From Deltaproteobacteria bacterium (GTDB lineage Bacteria > Myxococcota > B64-G9): DNA of 11,033 nucleotides. Within the stretch, counting starts at the first letter, position 1; each line of letters begins with the position of its first letter. The translations under genes and the position numbers were made by a program. The notes beneath the pieces were generated by a model. It saw nothing but the letters and a program-made list of their open reading frames with translations. It was not told the DNA's origin and ran no database searches. The DNA lies in contig QMME01000110.1 in NCBI GenBank assembly GCA_003647095.1, positions 1-11,033 on the forward strand, given 5' to 3'. Shown piece by piece: positions 6,370-11,033 of the stretch.

Positions 6370-8322
6370 ATGCCGCGGTTGCAAGTTCCCCTGCCGCTGG
6401 GAGTGGTTTTTTTGTGCCTGGCGTTGCCGGCCGCTGCCCAGGAGAAGTTTTCCCTGACGTTGTTTCACTTCAACATCCAGTACGTGGCCGGCGGCCTGCA
6501 GGGCTTTCCCTCGGGAGAGAGCAACGATCCCGCGTTCGATCTCGACGATGCCCAGGTGCAGGACATGATCGTCACCGAGAGCTTCGAGCCGGTGCTCGAC
6601 CTGTTCCTGGCCCATCCCGGCTGGAAGGTGACCATCGAGATGCAGGCTTACCTGGCCGAGGTGCTCGAACAGCGCCACCCGCAGGTACTGGACAAGCTGC
6701 TGGAGTTGCAGCGAAACGCTCAGCTCGAGCTGGTGAGCTTTCATTACTCGGACCAGCTCTTCCTGGCCTATCCACGCCACGACATGGAAGTCTCGCACCG
6801 TCTTCTGGACGACGTGTTCCAGCGCCTGGGCCTGCAGGCCTCACCGGTGGTGTTCTGCCAGGAAGGCCAGTTCGGCGAGGGCATGGCCTCCTTCGCCGCC
6901 GTCCATGAGCGGTCCATACTGCTGCTGGCCAAGAACCATTTCCGCTACCAGCACCTTTCCGCCTACGACAGCGCCGCGCCGCTGTACCGGCTGGGAGACA
7001 GCGATATCGTCGTCGTCGGCCGCAGCTTCGCCACCCCGCAGGTGGAGGTGCGCTGGAGCTTCTTCGACGACGGTGAACTGCTGGCCACCGGCGGCATGGC
7101 GCCCTACGTGCCCAGCGGGTTCGTGAAAGACCCGGCCGCCCTGGCCGAGTACGAGCAGCAACTGGTTGCCGACGAGGAGGCCGGGTTCCGCATCGCCGGC
7201 ATCGGCGACTTCGTCACCTGGGCCAGGGAAAACGGCCTCGAGCAGCCCCAGCTGCCCCCCATGCTCGACGGCACCTGGCAGCCGCCCAGTACCGATTCCA
7301 TGCGCCGCTGGCTGGGTGGCTCGGGAGTGATCGACTCGGTCTACCACTGCGAGCGTGACAACCAGGTGATCAGCGGCAACGTCCAGGCCCGGCACTGGCT
7401 GCTGGCAACCGAGACCATCCTGGCCGCCGCCGAGTCGGCCGGCAAGATCACGGCCGGCCAGTACCGCGACGAGCTGGATGAATGCTGGCGCCTGGCGCTG
7501 CTGGGCCAGGTCTCCGACGCCACCGGCATCAATCCCTTCATCAACGAGGTCGACTACGGCCGGGAGCATGCTGCCGCGGCCACCGACTGCGCCGACGTCA
7601 TCGTCTCCCGGATGGCTCCCCAACTGGGCGGTCCCTACCTGGAAGTAGACACGGCCGGTGGCACTGTCTCTGCAGTAGACGATCTTCCCGCCAGCGTCAT
7701 CGAGCCGGCCGAACCGGTTTTCACCGAGACCCAGGGATTCCGGGTATCCGCGCCCGGGCGCCAGGTGACCACGGAATGGTTCGCCGGCGGCGCAGAGGGC
7801 ATCACCCGACTGGTGGTCACGGCCGGCGCCGCCAGCGGCGGCGAGCGTACCCTGGAGGTGGACTTCCCGCTTGCCCTCGAGGGTTTCCTGCTCACTCCGG
7901 GTCTGCTCGACGACGAGGTGCGCTTCTATCCCTTTACAGATTTCGAATTCCAGGAGGGACGCATCTCCCTGCCGTTGGCCAACGGCCTGCTGGGCCTGGA
8001 CCAGGACCTGTGGTTGCTCAAGCAGACCAGCTCGGTGCACGTGGCCGCCACTTTCCTGGTGGGTGACGGCCTGGTGCGCTTCATCGACGACACCGTACCC
8101 GCCGGCGAAGCGGTATCGTGGATCTTCTGGTTCGTCTCCGGCGCCGAGCAACGGGCCCTGGACTTCGCCGGGCGGATAAACCTCACCCCCACCGCCTACG
8201 TACAGACGGGGGTGGAGCCCACCCGCGGCTGCGGCTGCGCCAGCGGCTCCCACGGAGGGGTGCCGCCGCTGCTGGCCCTGCTGCTGTTGGCCGGGGCCGG
8301 CCTGCTCACTCGCCGAACTTGA
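6370..8322 (+). CDS. Secreted GH57/GH38-like putative glycosidase with MYXO-CTERM-type C-terminal tail
   Basis: A 650-residue exported protein of uncertain function. A signal peptide (residues 1-23) has a hydrophobic core and AAA|Q cleavage site. The N-terminal 400 residues resemble the (beta/alpha)7 fold of family 57/38 glycosidases. They have an opening strand with His33 (LFHFNIQY), a VTIEMQAYLAEVLE strand-helix, VSFHYSDQ, then VFCQEGQFGEG with Glu165 where GH57 enzymes carry the nucleophile. A later helical stretch (WLLATETILAAAE, CWRLALLGQVSDATG) recalls the GH38 helical region. A beta-rich domain follows (about 425-605). The end is GCGCASG (Cys621, Cys623), a hydrophobic helix (about 633-646) and Arg648-Arg649, a sorting/anchor tail like MYXO-CTERM. 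The start at ATG 6370 has GGAGG 5 bases before it. It is probably co-transcribed with the PqqD-domain gene 73 bases upstream. The glycosidase assignment is by fold-like pattern only. Confidence 0.7.
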   Translation: MPRLQVPLPLGVVFLCLALPAAAQEKFSLTLFHFNIQYVAGGLQGFPSGESNDPAFDLDDAQVQDMIVTESFEPVLDLFLAHPGWKVTIEMQAYLAEVLEQRHPQVLDKLLELQRNAQLELVSFHYSDQLFLAYPRHDMEVSHRLLDDVFQRLGLQASPVVFCQEGQFGEGMASFAAVHERSILLLAKNHFRYQHLSAYDSAAPLYRLGDSDIVVVGRSFATPQVEVRWSFFDDGELLATGGMAPYVPSGFVKDPAALAEYEQQLVADEEAGFRIAGIGDFVTWARENGLEQPQLPPMLDGTWQPPSTDSMRRWLGGSGVIDSVYHCERDNQVISGNVQARHWLLATETILAAAESAGKITAGQYRDELDECWRLALLGQVSDATGINPFINEVDYGREHAAAATDCADVIVSRMAPQLGGPYLEVDTAGGTVSAVDDLPASVIEPAEPVFTETQGFRVSAPGRQVTTEWFAGGAEGITRLVVTAGAASGGERTLEVDFPLALEGFLLTPGLLDDEVRFYPFTDFEFQEGRISLPLANGLLGLDQDLWLLKQTSSVHVAATFLVGDGLVRFIDDTVPAGEAVSWIFWFVSGAEQRALDFAGRINLTPTAYVQTGVEPTRGCGCASGSHGGVPPLLALLLLAGAGLLTRRT

Positions 8323-9829
8323 TCCCCTGTGCCAGCGGCAGCTCGCTGGACCAGTTGATGGTGTTGGTCTGGCGGCGCATGTAGGCCTTCCAGGAATCGG
8401 AGCCGGACTCGCGGCCGCCTCCGGTCTCCTTCTCGCCGCCGAAGGCTCCGCCGATCTCGGCTCCCGAGGTACCGATGTTGACGTTGGCGATGCCGCAGTC
8501 GGAGCCGGCACAGGAGAGGAAGCGCTCGGCCGTGCGCAGGTTGGTGGTGAAGATGGCGCTGGAAAGCCCCTGGGGCACGTCGTTGTGGATGGCAATGGCT
8601 TGCTCGATGTCATCGAAGGCCAGGATGTAGAGGATGGGCGCGAAGGTCTCCCGGCGCACCACCTCGGTCTGTTCCGGCATGCGCACGATGGTGGGCTCGA
8701 CGAAGCGCTCTCCCAGCTCGGGCAGCCGCTTGCCGCCGCAGACGATCTCGCCACCCTGGGCCTTCACCTGCTCGAGCGCCTGCATCATGTTGTCCACCGC
8801 CTGGGTGGTAACCAGCGGCCCCATGAGCACGCCCGCCTCCAGGGGGTTGCCGATCTTCACCTGCTGGTAGGCGGCAGCCAGGCGGCGCACCAGCTCCTCG
8901 GCCACCGACTGGTGGACGATGATTCGCCGGGTGGTGGTGCAACGCTGCCCGGCGGTGCCCACCGCCCCGAAGAGGATGGCCCGCACGGCCATGTCCAGAT
9001 CGGCGTCCGCGGCCACGATGATGGCGTTGTTGCCGCCGAGTTCGAGCAGGGTGCGACCGAAGCGCCGGGCTACCACCTCGGACACGTGCCGGCCCGTCTG
9101 GCAGGAGCCGGTGAAGGATATCAGCGGCAGTCGCTTGTCCGCCAGCAACCGTTCCCCCACCTCGCGACCCTTGCCGATGACCAGGCTGAAGATGCCCTGT
9201 AGGCCATGGTCGGCCAAGACCCGGTTGCAGATGTGCTGTACGGCGATGGCCGTCAGCGGCACCTCGCTGGACGGCTTCCATACCACGGTGTCGCCGCAGG
9301 CGGCGGCGATAGTGGCGTTCCAGGCCCACACCGCCACCGGAAAGTTGAAGGCGGTGACCACCCCGATGGGACCCAGCGGGTGCCACTGCTCGTACATGCG
9401 ATGGGCGGGTCTCTCGGAGTGCATGGTCTTGCCGTAGAGCATGCGCGACTGGCCCACGGCCAGGTCGCAGACGTCGATCATCTCCTGCACCTCGCCCAGA
9501 CCCTCCTCGCGGATCTTGCCCATCTCGGCGGTGACCAGCTCGCCCAGTGGCTCCTTGTACTCGCGCAGGGCGTCACCCAACTCGCGTACCAGCAACCCCC
9601 GCTTGGGAGCGGGCAGCCGACGCCATTCTTCGAAGGCGTTCCGAGAGGCTTCCACCACCCGGTCGTATGTCGAGGCGGTGGCCTGGCGCACCCGGGCCAG
9701 CACTTCTCCGGTGGCGGGATTTATCGACTCCAGCACGGTACCCTGGCTGTCTTCTATCCAGCCCCCGGGCCCGGTGCAGGCCCCGGGGTTTTCCGCTTTG
9801 ACATTCAGCTTATCGAGCAGGCTCTTCAT
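8306..9829 (-). CDS. amaB: ALDH7/antiquitin-type alpha-aminoadipic semialdehyde dehydrogenase
   Basis: A 507-residue NAD-dependent aldehyde dehydrogenase. It matches human ALDH7A1 (antiquitin) from the INPATGEV start to the GIKF end. Family marks include GLGEVQEMIDVCDLAVG, FNFPVAVW (161-168), the general base Glu263 in LLELGGNNA, catalytic Cys297 in GTAGQRCTTTRR with the substrate-anchoring Arg just before it, GAEIGGAFGGEK, SGSDSWK and LPLAQGIKF. The family oxidises L-2-aminoadipate 6-semialdehyde to 2-aminoadipate in lysine (pipecolate or saccharopine) catabolism. Some members act on betaine or other aldehydes, so the symbol is by family. The start is ATG at 9829, preceded by AAAGGAAGG and 20 bases after the ALDH4-type gene, so the two form an operon. 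The reading frame stays open upstream of 9829, but only in the shadow of the neighbour. Its last 17 bases overlap the end of the convergent secreted-protein gene. Confidence 0.9.
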   Translation of the reverse strand: MKSLLDKLNVKAENPGACTGPGGWIEDSQGTVLESINPATGEVLARVRQATASTYDRVVEASRNAFEEWRRLPAPKRGLLVRELGDALREYKEPLGELVTAEMGKIREEGLGEVQEMIDVCDLAVGQSRMLYGKTMHSERPAHRMYEQWHPLGPIGVVTAFNFPVAVWAWNATIAAACGDTVVWKPSSEVPLTAIAVQHICNRVLADHGLQGIFSLVIGKGREVGERLLADKRLPLISFTGSCQTGRHVSEVVARRFGRTLLELGGNNAIIVAADADLDMAVRAILFGAVGTAGQRCTTTRRIIVHQSVAEELVRRLAAAYQQVKIGNPLEAGVLMGPLVTTQAVDNMMQALEQVKAQGGEIVCGGKRLPELGERFVEPTIVRMPEQTEVVRRETFAPILYILAFDDIEQAIAIHNDVPQGLSSAIFTTNLRTAERFLSCAGSDCGIANVNIGTSGAEIGGAFGGEKETGGGRESGSDSWKAYMRRQTNTINWSSELPLAQGIKFGE

Positions 9830-9849
9830 GTCGTGCCTTCCTTTCTCCA

Positions 9850-11033
<1,184 letters not shown>

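Noticed and set aside
8332..8349. Inverted repeat CCAGCG...CGCTGG near the convergent junction, considered as a terminator
   Set aside because: Only 6-bp stems, no T-run on either side, and it is inside ALDH7 codons.
6841..8754. Large minus-strand open frame (637 codons) opposite the secreted protein gene
   Set aside because: Shadow frame with Ser/Arg/Ala- then Gly/Gln-rich low-information sequence and no domain; the + strand product has a signal peptide and ordered domains.

Overview
The window is GC-rich bacterial DNA (about two-thirds G+C by eye), densely packed with long genes on both strands. It is most likely a chromosomal metabolic region rather than a mobile element: I see no transposase, integrase, phage gene, tRNA, rRNA or CRISPR array. 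The lineage is uncertain. A C-terminal Cys / membrane helix / Arg-Arg tail of the MYXO-CTERM kind on a secreted protein, mitochondrial-type ETF genes, and glcDF genes would fit a Myxococcota/Desulfobacterota-like ('deltaproteobacterial') organism. This is an inference.

Layout of the + strand, left half (1-5480). The window opens with the last 30 codons of a gene that may encode a secreted right-handed beta-helix protein. A 140-base gap follows, holding a perfect 14-bp palindrome and a good sigma70-like promoter. Then come a short-type transaldolase (234-881), etfB (905-1657) and etfA (1671-2639), tightly spaced and each with a clear Shine-Dalgarno. A strong intrinsic terminator (2662-2689) closes this unit. 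Immediately after it come glcD (2747-4159) and glcF (4152-5480), overlapping by 8 bases. Together they look like a 2-hydroxyacid (glycolate/lactate-type) oxidation module: a flavin dehydrogenase, an Fe-S partner and a canonical electron-transfer flavoprotein.

Layout of the + strand, right half (5503-8322). A second sigma70-like promoter drives an unusual 240-residue protein. It has a lysine-rich, histone-H1-like N-terminal half and a PqqD-like (RiPP recognition element type) C-terminal domain. It is followed 73 bases later by a 650-residue secreted protein with a probable GH57/GH38-like catalytic fold and a C-terminal sorting or anchor tail. This pair is the least ordinary part of the window.

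Minus strand (8306-11033). A two-gene unit reads toward the centre: an ALDH4-type L-glutamate gamma-semialdehyde (P5C) dehydrogenase, 5'-truncated by the window edge, then an ALDH7/antiquitin-type alpha-aminoadipic semialdehyde dehydrogenase. These act in proline/arginine and lysine catabolism. The ALDH7 gene ends by overlapping the tail of the convergent secreted-protein gene by 17 bases. With ETF and GlcDF, the region as a whole suggests heterotrophic oxidation of organic and amino acids feeding electrons to the respiratory chain.
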